A stretch of 64,000 nucleotides of DNA from Suillus spraguei (Eukaryota; Basidiomycota; Agaricomycetes; Boletales; Suillaceae): contig JABCPU010000160.1 of NCBI GenBank assembly GCA_016800925.1, positions 1 to 64,000 on the forward strand, written 5' to 3'. Under the pieces are notes generated by a model. The model was not told where the DNA came from and searched no databases. It worked only from the letters and a program-made list of their open reading frames with translations. The position numbers were made by a program, and so were the translations under genes. Below, in pieces: positions 1 to 13,825 of the stretch (position 1 is the stretch's first letter; each line of letters starts with the position of its first letter).

Positions 1-3
1 CTC

Positions 4-3000
4 GTGCATGGTATGATCGGCGTTGCCAATCTTTCGCTCAGATCTTGCGTGGGCCGAAGAGCAGCCAGCCTCGTGGATGTGGGAGGGCAATATAGTAAGA
101 GAGCCTCATGGTTCAAGTTTTCAAGCCCGCTGCCCAAAATGCCAACCACTTCATATGCTCTTGCCTTGATCCAACTCTGGATCGCCAATCCGGCTCTGCC
201 ATGGTCCAGTCATGCTTGGCAATCCCTAACACACATTCAGGGCAACCCGTGGGAGTATAACCGTGCCGATGCGACTGCGGCAACCCATGTTGCTGAATGG
301 ACAGTAGGAAAGGCTCAAGCAGTGGAAGCATTTCTGAACAATTGCCAAACAGCTGAGGACCCCGCGGAACACTACAGCGTGAAAAGGAAGGACAATGATT
401 ATGAAGGTCGTTCCGCATGGAATGCTTGGGTTAAGAAGTCATGGGCGAAATGGAATATCAACAAACTATTGGACAACATATTAAAAGAAAACGGTTGTGA
501 GCCTCATGATGCCATGGCAAGGGCGAAGTGCAAGACTCCGGATGATGTAAGTCTTGTGTGAATCCAATGATAGTATGGGTATGTGATATATTAACGTTCA
601 TGATATACTCAGTTTCCGACGCTGGAAGAAGCGCAGGTCAAACAGGTCACGGCCAACAAATTGGCCGATGCATTGTTCGGCGACGATGCATTCACAGACG
701 GTTCATTCCTCGAGCCGTCTGTCATGAATTTTGTCAACGTATTGCTGGTATTGACATGGTCTAGGTACCGGAAGGTTATAAAAGGCAGAGTACAAGTATT
801 GAAAAAAAGACTAGGGAAGTTGAAGAGCAATGGCTAGGTAAGCCGGCCAGGTTAGTCATTAGGGCGAGGGCTAATGTGCTATAGCCATGACTGGGGCAAA
901 TGCAAAACCCACATTGGCCAGCATCCGCACTTACCTGAAGAAACTAGAATCTCTAGTCACACTCTCAGCTTATTCAAGGACGAGGAGACCGTTGAGAAGC
1001 TGGATGCACGTCGTAAACAAGTCAATGCCATGCTGGCTGCTGCCAAGAAAGATAAAGATTCGACTAAGGCAGAATCCATAGCGCGTTAGTAATCCGGTAT
1101 TTGACTATCATGTGTGCAATGGCTGAAGTTGGTTTTATCAGGGCTACCTAAATCTCTTCGGGATGCACTCGACAAGCTTGCTACTGAAGACGAAGTTAAA
1201 GAACTTGAAATCCTCATTGAGAGCACACTGGGTGCTATGGTGCCGTCTGATGGTGATGAGGTTGTGATAGACTTTACAGAAATCTTGATGTGAGTGACTG
1301 GAAGAGTGGCGTCGAGGAATATAGCAAGTGCAGCGACGATGACCTCTGGGAGCACCTGGGCCTGTCAGAGAAGAAACTTCCTTTTTTCCAGACACGCACT
1401 GATCCCGACGCCACCATTGACCCTTGGAGCGAAGAAGGTCAGCAATGGCTTGATGATCCTCATGGTCACGCCCAGAACCTAGCGCCTCGGTGGCACCAGT
1501 TGGTAGGCATTCTCAGGTTGATCGACAGGGTCTTGGATGGTAGACCGGTGATGCTGATGGATGGGGTTGGGGTTGGGAAAACCATGCAGGCCGTGGGTTT
1601 GATTGCATGCCTCGCGCATTACAGGGAGCACTACAGGAAACATGGAAGATTCCCTGGAAAATTCGGTAAGGATGTGTTGGGCGCCCTAAACAGCTGCATA
1701 CACTAACATTCAGCCCACAGCCCAACGTTCCTACAAGAAGTCGGGCGGTAACATTCCAGACCTCCCCACTGTGATAATGAGTCCTCCTAATTTGCAACAT
1801 CAGTGGATGAGTGAAATCCAACGTTATCTACGGCGAGCGACCTTTGATGTTCTCCCCTACTCGGGTAAATATGGGGCGCGGTTAGAGTGGTGGGGAAAGG
1901 CTTGGACTCAATGCCAGCAGCCGCCTGTGAGAAGGATTATCTTGGCTACTACAAATGTAAGTGATTGTCATGTTGGTTATTGGAATGAAAAATAGCTGTG
2001 CACTTGAGTAGGCGGCGCAAGACGATGCAACCATTGTTTTCGTTGAGAATGACAGGGACAGCTATGGCAAGCCTACGCCTAGTACTCGTTTTGGAAGACT
2101 GAGCCCCAATACCCTCTTCGGTTATGACTACAACGTCACCTTCTTCGACGAAGCTCACTGCGCACGGAAATACAATAAAGTCCATGTGGCAGCTCGAGGA
2201 CTTCAAGAAAAATCTCACTCTATGGTTGCTATGACTGCGACACCCGTCACCACAAGCCTGCGGTAAGTCAGCCTTAAACACAAGTCGAAGTTATCAATCA
2301 ACTGATACGCCTTTGATGGATGCTAGGACCTTTGGATTATGGGTCAGTTGCTTGGCCTTCAGGAATTCGAGGACACGACGCAGCTCAAATCATGAATCGA
2401 GAATTGGCAGCGGCTCAGCGGAGGGATCGCAAGGCACAGAAAGAGGCGGGGGTTGAGTCATCAATATTGCGTGGCGTCTTAGTTGGCAACCACAATTCGG
2501 AAGCTGCTCAAGAAGAGTACTTACCTTCTATGAAAAAATGGATGAGTAGGATGCGGGAGTGGTTCTCCCCTGCTGTCATCCTTCGTACCTTAGACTCCAC
2601 TGACAATACTGGCGCTAAGATCTCGGCCTCCCTCCCTATTACGACCATAACTTGAAAATCAAGCTGCTTGACTGGGAGATGGAGAACCTGAGGAATATCG
2701 CAAGGGGATACCTGGATGACTGTCCCATTGTAGGAATGAGTAAGGTGAGGTTCATTGTTGTTGGCGCATTGTTGGACTCTGGCAAGTCGCGTCCATGGAT
2801 ACCTCTTGTGCTGACCTTCTGGGCAGAACTTTTATGTTGAATTCCGGAGGTCTATCCTCCATCCTTACATGAATCCAACGGAGGAATGGTCATGGACGAA
2901 ACCAAAATCCCTGGAAGAATGGGACACCAGCGATACGAAAAGCATGAAGTTGGACGTTCTGGCTAAGCTTCTCAAATACCATTTGGAGGCCGATTGTCGC

Positions 3001-4685
3001 CAGTCATTGATGATGGATGAGAGTGGTCGTAGCCTGGTTCCTAACCCAGCGCTCGCGGCTGGCACTACCAAACCAGATGAGCCAGACCGCATATTGTATT
3101 TTCAGCTTTTATCATGTCTAACCATGCCATTATGGACGTGAGTTCCACATAGACTCCTGCAGCCCCTTTTCTCAGCCCCTCTTTCTAGATCTTGGACCTT
3201 TACGGTATACATGCACTGGAGCTTAATGGTCAGACCCCAATGAGGAAGCGCAAGGGCATTTTGGACGAGTTCAGGTCATCTACTAGGACGAAAGGAGCCC
3301 GTGTCTTGATCTTATCGGGAGTAGGCATGGTAGGCTTAAATTTGGCCTGCGCTAATATAATGGTAGTAATTGTGGGTGCATCTGTATAGTTACTTGTGAT
3401 TCCATTCCAGTGGCTGATCGTCATGGCAGGACACACTTTGGTCGGAACAGGATGATCGCCAATTGCGAGGGAGGATCTACCGTCACCCGCAGACCAAAGA
3501 GGTGCATGTTTACCGTGCTATTGCACTGAAGACAGCGGATGTATTCCTCAATAACATTTCTTTCTCGAAAGGAGCCATGCATGAGGCATTTGTGGGCGCT
3601 GTTCAAGAATTCAGTAAGGTCTGCCACAAATATTTAGGGCTTGGCTAACGAATATTTCTGCAGGATGCATGTTTGATGACGATGGTGCCATGGGAGATTT
3701 GATATCTGTTGGTCTATCAACTCCGAGCTCTGATAATGATTCTAGCGATGAGCTTGTGAGTATAGACCACGAGTCCGCATCAAGGAACAAGGCTGGCAAA
3801 AAGAAAGCCCGCCCCAAAGCTACCGTCAAGACCCCACTCACTCCTACGAGACCAGGCACCAAGCACAAGGGCAAAAGAAATAAGGCAAAGCACATGACGG
3901 TTGACACTGATGATGAATCTGAGAGTGTCTCACGCAAGCGCCAGAAGGGCATGGAGCTGCCGCAGCCGCTCATCCTCATAAATAAGGCACCTCTTACAAG
4001 TATCAAAGTCGTCGCTATGCCTCAGTCGCAGGGTGGGTCTGGTGAGACACCATCGTTGCCCGAACTGTCCACACTCAAGGACACGTCAGCGGTCTTGGCG
4101 TTCAGGGATGATTGTGACAGTTCATCGACCTCTACTCCATCTCTTCTGTTTGTTCAGCCTCCAAGCACTTCGCCTCATTCAGCTCCAGCTCTAGCACCCA
4201 TTACCCCTACTACTTCTCCCACCAAAGAGGATAAAGACCGGTACTGTGATGTTGGGGACCATTTTGGACACGACTCGGAGATGGACTGGAATGACGGTGG
4301 TAGCAACGGTGGCAGTGGGTTGGCTGTGAAGCAGGATAAGCAGCCGCCCCTGCAAGATCGCTCCTTATCATTTAATGATATCTTCAACAAGAGTTCTGCG
4401 TTGTCGGCCATGAGGTCCTCTTCCGCAAGGCCTGTAGCTGGTATGAACACGAGTAAGTCTCTAACAGACAATCCCCCACGCCCACGCCCACGCCCACGCC
4501 CGCGCCCTCTCTCAACAACAAAATATGGCCCTTCATCAGGGAGGTGGAATCATGCTCATGGCGGCACAACTCAGGCCCGTCTCTCTCATGCATCAGGGCA
4601 GATATTCAACCCTGTCCCATTAGGCATAGTTCCTGCTCATTCTGGCAGGTTCTCCTCTAAAGACCGCATGCGGTTTCGTAAATAA
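4..4685 (+). pseudogene. SNF2/DEAH-type helicase-like gene, multi-exon, frameshifted
   Basis: Superfamily 2 helicase motifs appear in order across several exons. Motif I is GVGVGKT near 1561-1581, motif Ia begins VIMSPPNLQHQW near 1770, motif II is DEAH near 2150, motif III is TATPV near 2238, a motif V-like GVGMVGLNLA lies near 3320, and motif VI is QLRGRIYRHP near 3462. An acidic, Ser/Pro-rich low-complexity tail (about 338 residues) ends at 4685. Introns such as 549-613 fit the fungal pattern. The family would be a DNA-dependent ATPase/helicase acting in the nucleus. The conserved frame jumps by one base near 1284, 2389, 2625 and 3672 without a convincing intron, so I call it a decayed copy. 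The 5' end may be cut by the window edge. Exact exon boundaries are uncertain, and the single-base jumps could be assembly errors. Confidence 0.72.
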
Positions 4686-5672
4686 ATTCTTGTCCTGCCT
4701 CTCGACTTTCATGTGATACATTACCATGTCGCCTTCGTCGATTGCTACAGCATTATGAGCCAAATAACAAGAACTACCTTTTTTTCTATAGCTACTATTA
4801 CCGCCAGCGCTTGTTCCGGCCCATATTCGGTTGTGTATTGCTTGACATAGTGTTGTAGGCATGTTTGAAGTTTGTTTAGTTTCCAAACTTTCTGCCATCA
4901 GGAAAACTCTCCCGGGTTGAAATTTCTATAATTCTCACAAAAAGTTGAAGGTGCCACAGCATCAAGTAAGCCACATCGTTCGATATCGATACTCTCCAAC
5001 TAACGAGAGACTTGCAAATGATTAGCAACATCCTCGTTCAACGATGCGACTGCTAGCTGAAGTGCGATGACGACCGTTGATACAACAGCCTTCGAAAGAG
5101 TTTTTGCATCCACCAAAGAGTGTGAGAGAGCTGCCATTATCGTCCTTCGAAAGACCGTGGGACGGGTTGAGCCAGTCAGTTTGTAAGCAGCTCCCGCGGC
5201 CTGCTATTGTACGAACGCATGCATTTGATCAGAAGGGAGAAATCATACTAGAATGATGCAAAAATACATGAGGCGTCCTGTGCTAGGGCCTACGAGACTC
5301 GGTGACAGGCTCCGAGAAAGGCAGTCCAGAACAGAAAAGTGAATCTAGGACACCCAGTGTCACGGTGGCCTGTGCATGTGAGAAAGTCGATTGAGGGATG
5401 ATGTAACATCATGATGGCGGGCAAGCATACCTTTGATGCTAAATGTACCACTGAAACCGAATGCAGGAAAAAAGTCACGAAAGGTTGTGTGAGTAGATAT
5501 GTCGACGATAACTTAGCAGTGAACCGAAACCCGCTGGGAATGTCCGATCGGTATACCACAGCCTGAGATGGAAGCTAGACCGAGGAGATCATTCAAGTAT
5601 TGGTGGAACTCAAAGAAACAGGAATCGGTCATAGACAAAGGAGGTTGTCATTAGTACTGCAGTAAGTGTAAG
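4686..5672. other. Intergenic, no supported feature
   Basis: Short open frames only, with no recognisable domain, repeat or RNA gene. It separates the helicase-like gene from the converging F-box gene. Confidence 0.5.
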
Positions 5673-7264
5673 CTAATGTAAACTGTCGCTGCTTTCTTCA
5701 ACAGAAAACATGAAACCATTCGACATCACCTCCCAGCATTTCCACTCAGCAAATCTGGGGGCATATTTGCAGCGCTCCCTCAACACATCAACAAGATCAA
5801 ACCTTCTCGTCTTTGGGAAGATCTGGATGGACTCAAGAACAGGACAGGGAACACCACGGGAACCCGTCAAAGGATCCTGGATGGGTGTTAAAGCTCGTAT
5901 GGCCTTCGGAGTACCAAGTAGTGATAAATGAAGAATTGTAGGAATACTGGCCATGAATAGACGAAATGCATCAGCAGGGGCAACAACTCCATTGAGCGAG
6001 AGTTCCTGCAGTTTCGGAAATGGGTGGTGAGTTGCGCAATATCTCAGGAGACTGTTAGCAGGGCCGTCTTCGTCGTCGTCGTCGTCATCGTCTTCATCGT
6101 CTTCATCGTCTCCGTCGAGTTTTTTGCAGGTGAAGCTTTTACCAATGGAAAGTTTGATCAGGTTGGGGGCATGAAATCCGCTGAATAGATCGGCAGGATC
6201 TCCAACAAGAGGAAATTCATAGTGAAGATACTGGAGTTGGGGAAGTGATACCTGACAAGGAGGACGACCAGGCAGTGGTCCAGAGGTCCTGAGAACGAGA
6301 CGTTGGAGGTGAGGGCAAGCTTTGAGAATCCCCAAAAACTCATCAAATGTTGGTCTGACTTCTCCGCTGTGGTGAGACAGCTCTAATGACTGGATACAGT
6401 GTCTGGCAGGAGTAAGTAACTGATTTGGGGTTGCGCTAAGGAGAGTGGAAAGGTGGAAAGCTGTCCAGTCCAAGTGAACACCATAGAGAGAGATGTTACG
6501 TAGTTTGGGGAGGTGGGTTTTTTTTAAGGGGACATCTTGACTGTTATCACCCATTAAAGCGGCGAATGGGATTCCCTCAACTGTCTGAATGAACCGTGGA
6601 CGGAAATGCCAGAAGAGAGAGAGGGTATCGTTGGTTCTTGTGAGTTTGATGGACTCGAGGTGAAGAGCTCCAGAGCCCTGTGTCCTGCGCTCGTTGAGAA
6701 GAGAAAGGGCACTACATAGAGGCATCCAGGTATCACTGATTATATCCAGAGAACGCCATCTATGCATCTCCGGAAACAACAGGTTGAAAATAGTCGGCAT
6801 ACAGTCGGCAAATCGGCACATCGTTGTAGTGAAATCCCAAAGCCTCCTGCTAAAGGCAAGCATGTTTAGACACGTAGGATATGATGATACATGACTTGCC
6901 TCCGTTTTTGACAACCAGACACCGCTCCTTGTTGAGCTTTGATGATAATATCTAGCGAGGATCTTCCTGACCGTGTGATCATGGTGTTCAACCATATCCA
7001 GTCGTCTCCAGTTTTATTACAGATCATCTTGTCAAGATCAATGACAAGCGTTGACCATAGGCTAGTGTCGGATAGGGCTACTCTCCTCCAGTGCCGGTTT
7101 ACCAATGCTAGTATATCTGGCATTGTGACACTTTGAGGGGCAATCTCGTATGTTTCGCGTTGTGTGAGGGAGCCATGTGCGGCTAGCATGAATATTTCGG
7201 AAAGGGTCTCCTCTGGAAGTTTGGCAATATAAGATAGACGGGGGACCTGGCAGCTCCCTGACAT
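5673..7264 (-). CDS. F-box protein, two exons, GC-AG intron
   Basis: The protein starts at 7264. An F-box-like segment (LPEETLSEIFMLA, residues about 16-28) is followed by the typical basidiomycete layout: a W..V-L-W segment, then MHRWRSLDI and leucine-rich repeat-like stretches to the end. Family members are expected to be substrate adaptors of SCF ubiquitin ligases. Two overlapping frames join cleanly if a 50-nt intron is removed at 6899-6850. It has a GCAAGT donor, a TCTAAAC branch-like site and a TTTAG acceptor, and gives 1542 nt, or 513 residues without a stop. An Asp/Glu run of about 16 residues is coded at 6066-6113 by a GTC/ATC/TTC microsatellite. The substrate is unknown. This is one of the few genes here that looks undamaged. 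Confidence 0.78.
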
Positions 7265-8513
7265 TGGAATGACAATGAGCCGCTATGAGGATTCAATATA
7301 TGGAGGAGGGATTTGAAGTAACTCGCCTTTTATGTGTGAGTCACAGTCCTTATGTTTCAAGGTGCGGTTCTGACCCGGAACTACTAAATGAACCTCGGTT
7401 CAAAACAGAAGACATTGGCTATTATGAGCAGGGCGAAATGACCCAGATCTAAATTTCATACCATTAGTTGAGTGCTAAATGGCAGATCACGTACCATTGT
7501 TTGTCACTTCCGCAAATTAGCTCGGTGACTTTGACACGACATCTGAGATCTAACTTGTGCCATGCGCAGCGGCCGTCCCGGAAGCCCACATATTACCATG
7601 TAAACTAGTCACATATGGACTCTTTTGGATACTATGTAACGTAACTTAACTTAACGCGAACGTGCTGTTGGAGTCGATGAGTTGGACAAGACGTGGTGGG
7701 TGGTTGGTATGAGATGTTAAAGAATAAACTAAAACGAATGGTCTACATTTATATTCGAGCACTGGAGGAGCTTGTACACAAGCCAGGTTCATGAGTCCAC
7801 CACGCGGATCCAGCCAAGCTTGTTAGTTAGTTAGTAATATGTACTAAGATATGGGTAACTTAAACTTACTAATAGTACAGTTGCCATGTTGAAGCGAGAT
7901 CTGAATGTGAGACCTCGGTGATGTCGCTAAAGCTCAACGATCAAGCGGAGTTAATATAAGTATAGACAAGCACATACATAAAGTGTATGAAGGACTACTG
8001 ACCGAGGTAGGAAAGGCTGGCAGGTGAAATAGATGACTACAGACTGCTTTGTCTGCAACTGACAGAAGGCTTCCACCGAGGCCTGGAGGAGCTGCGGGAA
8101 ATAAGAGGTGAGGGAGCGCTCTGTTGAAGTGGTTCCGGCGCTTTTCAAGAAGATGATTGTAATTGGTGGAAAGATCTCGGCAAGCGAGTAACTCGCGTGC
8201 CGAACCTCAAAGTGCTTATCTTAGTGTGTCAAAGCTGATGCGTGTTGACGTTTACTATTGATTTCTCAATAAGGACTCGGAACAATTCGAGACTTTGAGA
8301 TCCGCCTATTAGCAAAGCGCACTTGCCGAGCAAGAAATTGAAGGTTCTTACGAGAACGATTCTGCCAATATGATTCCAGGGATCACACCAGTGAACCAGT
8401 GAAAGCAGACCCAGGGGCCAGAACCCAGATCACACCGTAAGCTCAAGTTTCAACTCTCATTGCGCCGCCCCATCTCCCATCTGTCTTCTATCCGAAGTCC
8501 TCACTAGGAACAC
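7265..8513. other. Intergenic, no supported feature
   Basis: AT-rich spacer between divergent genes, probably containing both promoters. A short GTTAGTTAGTTAGTAA run sits near 7820. No coding, RNA or mobile-element signal was found. Confidence 0.45.
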
Positions 8514-11237
8514 ATGCAATACCCCAACGATATCAACAATCTTACCCAGTTGACAATGGAAAAATTTGTCGGTCATTCCCAGCATCTGTATACGGCGGGG
8601 CAAGATCCTTCAGCAGAACTCGCATTTATTCGCTTTGTGCTAGCAGGTAGAGTTGGACCCAATGCAGAAGAGGACGCGGACCAGTGTTGCGTCACTTTAA
8701 ACTGTCTGCAGGGCCTTCCCTCTTTGCCTCCAACAAGAATCACTCGGGACCTTGACTCCGCAATTGGAGTGTCTCATACACTGCCTTATGTTAGTGCCTT
8801 GGGGGTGTGGCCTATTGCACCTTTCAGGGAGACGCTCAAAAAAGATAACCATGCAAGGGGTATCGCATACGAGTCAGAGGTGAGACAATTCAACAGCGAT
8901 TGTTAATTTCGCATGCTGACCAAAAAACCAGGATGGCGACACAACTATCTTTGTCCCCATGCATAAAATACCGAACGTGCCGTTGGGAAAAGTTCAGCAA
9001 AGGCACGTCGTGAGAATTTTTTTCCCTCGCCTCTATAGTGCAGCCCACCTGGACGACAACATCTTCTTGTCACAAGAGGATTTGGCCCTCATTTATGATC
9101 GTTGCCTACGTCCTACACTGTTAGAGGTTGTGCCCGAGTTTCGAGACCGTTTACCAACTTCTTATGCTGCCGCGTTCACATACTCCAAGACTTGCAGTGG
9201 GGGGCTCGCATTCGGTAGCCTTGATATACCATGGGACAGGTTGGAACGAGTAGCCGAAATATTGCTCGCCAAACTTGGAGAGCAGAAGAGTGTGTTTAAG
9301 GACGCCTATTTCGTTCACGAGTTGAGAGGAACAAAGGGAAGCACTATGCATGATGGGGAGGATCAAGTTGAGAGACACTTCGCTTTGGAAGACATGTTCG
9401 AGCATGTAGATGTCGACACTTTGGATCCACAGGACTGGCTCGTTGACGTCGCTCTGACGATTGGAATAGAGGGGCACGTCGTTACTTGGCGCGAGTCTTG
9501 TCACCAGGAGCTCCTGAGCCACCTTATGCCAGCCGCGCCCCCGCAGAAGATTTCTCGCCTGACGACAAGGAAAGATAAATTCCATCTTGATCGCACCTTG
9601 CAGATAAAGGAACTTGCCGGCTTCCGTGCAACCACAACACATCTTGCAGATCACGTTTCCTATGTTCAGGCATATTGCACTGAGAAGAACGTCTCCTACC
9701 AGTTGAATCCAGGGGTGTTTCGCCGAAGAAGACCGAGGAGCTTTTAGAAAAGAAGAAGGAACAGAAAATCTAGCTGACTTGGATACGATAAGCCAAATAT
9801 ACTACGAATGCGCTGGGGAGGAAGAAGGAGTAGACGGTCGTGATGGCTGCGCGCGCTTGGAGATTAGAGTCCCCCTGGATAAGGCAGTGGATGCTTTGTC
9901 TGCTCTCCCTGAAGAAATGATTGAGCGCTCCGTGGTTGCGATCGACAGTCGAGTTTGGTGGTGAGAACACACCTGCTATTCAATATACTAAGTTGATATT
10001 TTTTTCCAGGCTCTTCATATATTACCGCATGGCTGCAATACATATGGTGCTCAGGAACCTGGCTGAAGCTGATGCCGAGGCACGAACTCTAGAACCTGTC
10101 TTGGGCTTGGGAACGGTGTCCGTTTATATGTTGAATGGTTGCTTCACCCGTCCTGCTGAGGGCTTCGGATGGGAGAGTTTACTTTTGAGCTGTTGCCGCC
10201 ATGTGCTGGAAGATCCCAACGATGAAGACTCCCCCATCGTTCCTCTTTTATACGACAGCGGCACTTACTTCTTGTGCGACGTCGTCATCAACAGAGGACG
10301 TAACAAATTTCTGCGCTTGCCAGTACAGAGGGCATTCGAGCCAGAGTCTATGGCTTCCGTTTATCACAGAACATCTATGGATGAGATCAAATCGGCGTTT
10401 GATTGCAGTATCATTTCGCAGAGCAAGAAGCCCTCGAATAAACAAAGGACGCAAAACCGCAGCCGCAAGACAAGGGATGTGGATGACTTACGAGACCCAG
10501 ACCGCCAGCCCATGCACCTTGCTACTCGGATTCAGGGTGTCTGTGTCAAGCCCGTGGTACGTTTGGCAGGAAAAGACGTAGATCTGAATGTCCTGAACGG
10601 GGGCGAGGAACAAGAAGATGATGAGGGAGGCGATGATGCGCAAGCACTTGAGATCTCCATCAATCAGAAAGTTGCCAAGATATATGAGCAGTTCTGCTTT
10701 GACGTTATTGAAAAAGCTCCCAACAGGAAATCTAGGCAGGCCGGCTCATACCTTTCTATTCCTCTCCACCGCCGCATCGATCTCGCACGTCCAGAGTTGC
10801 TGATGACCCCTGCTCTCCCCTTCCAACAAGTGCAATACTATAGATGCTCCACAGAGCAGTGGGAGAAGAACTTCAACCGCATTTTCCCTGTGCCCTCCTC
10901 CACGGAGGCTGTGCAAAATGCCGCTGGTCAAAACTTCCCCAACTGCACCTACTACAAGCGATACATGGCTCTTGCTGGTACTCTGCAACCCAAATCTCTG
11001 GAGAAGGTCAGAAGCGCGCTCAAGGTAGAATTTAATAAGCTTGCCTGGGTACCATACACATGTGCAGATCGTATGTGGGAAACAGGTGCCAAGCATACCA
11101 AAGGATGGGCCGTGCTTCCTGGTGACGCAAAAGGAGGCCCGATGATTGCCATCAATCCTCGTCAAAGGCAAAAAGTTACCCTGGTCACGTTTGATCAATC
11201 TGATGAGGAACATGCGACAGACTCGGAGGAGGAATGA
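8514..11237 (+). CDS. Large basidiomycete protein of unknown function, one frameshift
   Basis: Three exons: 8514-8879, 8932-9960 and 10010-11237. The introns 8880-8931 (GTGAGA...CCAG) and 9961-10009 (GTGAGA...TTCCAG) join in phase and give about 873 residues once a one-base frame change is allowed. That change lies in or near the GGGG run at about 9710-9713: the upstream frame stops at 9747, while the downstream frame is open from about 9722 and continues through the segment CARLEIRVPLDKAVDALSAL. I recognise no catalytic domain. The C-terminal half has acidic runs (EEQEDDEGGDDAQ, DQSDEEHATDSEEE) and a basic patch, which suggests an intracellular, perhaps nuclear protein. I believe related proteins occur in other Agaricomycetes, but their role is unknown to me. 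The frameshift may be a homopolymer error or the first step of decay. Confidence 0.6.
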
Positions 11238-11611
11238 AACTTTTGTTATTATATTACGGTGGTATATCTGATCTGGACACTCATTGATACGTTGAAATAT
11301 CCATTATGTACTTCTGTACTCACGGTCACGCGCTTCGGGATCAATTCTCGCGGTGGCACCGGTACTATCATTCCGGGTAATCTGCAACATGTATGTACTG
11401 TAGAGTCCCTCCAAAAAGACAAATCGTGTCATTCACCAAATGCATCATGCATCGTAGCGCCACACTTCGTAAGCTTCCGATGGAAAACACATTTAATTGG
11501 CCGACTATGCTACAGAATATAAGCTGACCAGAAATGCACAAGTACTACAGACATAACGGGACTGCGAAGCTCGAGGGGTTGATTACAAGAATATTAAATA
11601 TGACGGATCCT
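11238..11611. other. Intergenic between convergent genes
   Basis: No domain, RNA gene or repeat was recognised. It presumably holds the 3' ends of the two converging transcripts. Confidence 0.4.
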
Positions 11612-13825
11612 TCACGACCGCGACTGCGATCGCTTCCATAACGATTCCGTTGGTTCAGATGTGCAAAAAGCACGCGTGATCTTCACCCACTCCTCATGTC
11701 TCTTTCTGTAAGAAGCAAGATAGCTGAGTTGCACAGGCGTGGAATGGTGGGCGTGGAGAATAAACATGTAGTCTGACATGTCGCTCTGTTGGACCACCGA
11801 ACAGGCATTTTCTCCGCTTCTGATAAATGCGGAGATATCGACACAATTGTCTGGAGTAACCTGTCAAACGGTCATTCCGGCTTCAGTGTAGTTTGCAAGT
11901 ACACTATGCGATGACACTCACAAAAATAGGTGGAGCTAGTGGAATGATAAAATCCCTCCCATCCCGCTTTGTCTGCAATGAAAGGTCTCCAGATATGGGC
12001 AACGAACATTGCGAATGCATCGTAAGTTGCTCAAACGGAATCGCTTGATCATCTTCTGGTGGATTGGGCAAAAGACTGGGGAGATGATAGCAAGCGAACG
12101 ATACACAAACACTTTGTTCCAAATCTCTGTAAACCGCTGAATAAGTAGATAAAGCCGAGAAAATGAAAATGACACATACGTTGGTGATGATTTACGCTTA
12201 GCCCACCGAGCAATTTGGAGATAGAGTGTATGATCGAGATTGAAAGTAAGGTTGATTGTCCCGGGAGGTGACTCGAGTCCTTGCCGAAACATCATCACGG
12301 CCATCTCCCTCCAAATCTCGCACAGGCGGCTTGCGAAGGGGTATTATCTACTGGAGACAACAATATTTCGTCTCCGTGGTTTCCTGCACCTGCATCTGAG
12401 GATATTGCAGGTGGCTGACTTGGGGCTAGGGAATCCGTATTTGGTTCTGGCGGCGTCGTGAGCTTGGGGACAACATCTCCTGGTGTATCCAAGAAAAGTG
12501 TTTCTGAACCTTGAGGCACATGTCGCCTTTGAGAGTCGTTCATAACAACATCAACCATAGTGGGTACGATTTCCTCTTGGTTGAGTTCTTTAGCATCTGT
12601 AGGCACCGAAATCTCAGTAAAAGACAAGGTACTCGGCAGATCAACGGCATTCGCAGGAGCTGCAGGCTCGTTTACTGTAGTCGGTTCAGTAGATGCCGGT
12701 CGTAGAGGTATCCTTCCTGGCATGCGAGATGGTCGTATTTTCTCCGCAGGCGGTCCCGTCACATCATTTGAAACATTAGGTGCACTGGGTGGCCCGGGAG
12801 CAGCAGGACTTAAAGGCTTTGAGTCAGGAGAAGCTGCAGGCTGATGATGCGCCTTAAACCATTCGAGGTCACGGTGTTTGAGGTGCTCAGATAGTGAAGA
12901 TGTCAGAGATTGGCGCTTTGGCTGCAGTTTTGGAAGGGGTTTCTGGATAGAGGCACCGGTCGGGGTGTCCATGCGAATATCTGAGCAGGGTATAGATGTG
13001 GTCGAAATGTGCATTGTAATCTATAAATTTATATGTCAAACCATGAATAAACAGCGCGTGCACACCTTACAGGTGATTGAACTGAAGGCTCCGCTTGCGT
13101 AGTATTAAGAATAGTACTAGGAAACATTAGGTTTGCGCTTGGAGTCGCATCCCAGGCAATTGTGATTACTGAGGTAGTGTCCCAAAACAAGATCATGACA
13201 TTGATGTTCAGGTTTAATCAATGCCTGCATACTTGTATTCTTGAGCCGTGGCTTCGCCTTCAGCTCGGACAGGATATGTGATCTAGCCGAAACCCGAGAG
13301 GAACTTTGGATCAAGTCGTGGAGTTGGACTACGTGACAAAATTGACAAACAGCCGAATACTTGGTGAGAATCAACACGTATACTGCAGGTCCTCCTCAGT
13401 GAAAAGCGGCAAGAAAGGAATCACGGCGCGAATTAAGGCCTGATATATGTATATGTCCATCGCGGCCACTGCTGACAATTCTATATGGAGAAACCTTGTC
13501 GTAAAGGTCTGGTGGGCAATCTGTCCAGTACAAGATGAACAAATAGAGCAGAAAGCGATACATCTACACACCTCGAAGAGCAAAACGATCTGGTGTTAGG
13601 GGTCAAAAGTAGTTATTGAGTCTTGCTTCTGTCAAGCCGATCGAGAATTCTAACACTTACATTACGTAGAGCGTCAGGATAGTACGCTTTCTCAGAACCC
13701 AACCAGTTCTTCAGCTTATTGGCAGTGTTTATATACTCGTTGACGTCTTTTGATGCGAGCCTGGTTGCAAAGACCGGGAAAATCTTCGCGTTGTCGGCGA
13801 CGGCAGTCTGTGGACGAGAACTCAT
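11612..13825 (-). pseudogene. Multi-exon gene of unknown function, frames disrupted
   Basis: A likely start at 13825 (MSSRPQTAVADNAKIF) is followed by exons joined by GTAAGT-type introns near 13650, 13540 and 13375. Next comes a segment with C-x2-C-type cysteines (NHNCLGCDSKRK). After an intron at 13013-13067, a long Pro/Ser-rich region runs from about 13014 to 12300. The final part (frames at 11936-12304 and 11612-11797) is compact and hydrophobic-patterned, ending in DYMFILHAHH and KRSQSRS. The frame shifts near 13120 (CDSKRK) and near 12320 (WREMAVMMF) without a clear intron, so the copy is probably broken. The C-terminal block weakly recalls PIAS-like beta-rich domains, but I would not assign that. 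One or two genes may be involved. DNA from 12918-13205 has a second copy at 55743-56305. Confidence 0.4.
12918..13205 (+). repeat. Source segment of a 288-bp dispersed duplication
   Basis: This stretch matches 55743-55828 plus 56104-56305 in the same orientation, with two substitutions seen (CACCGG/CACTGG and TGTAATC/TGTGATC). Here it is uninterrupted, which gives the empty site for the MITE carried by the other copy. Confidence 0.95.
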
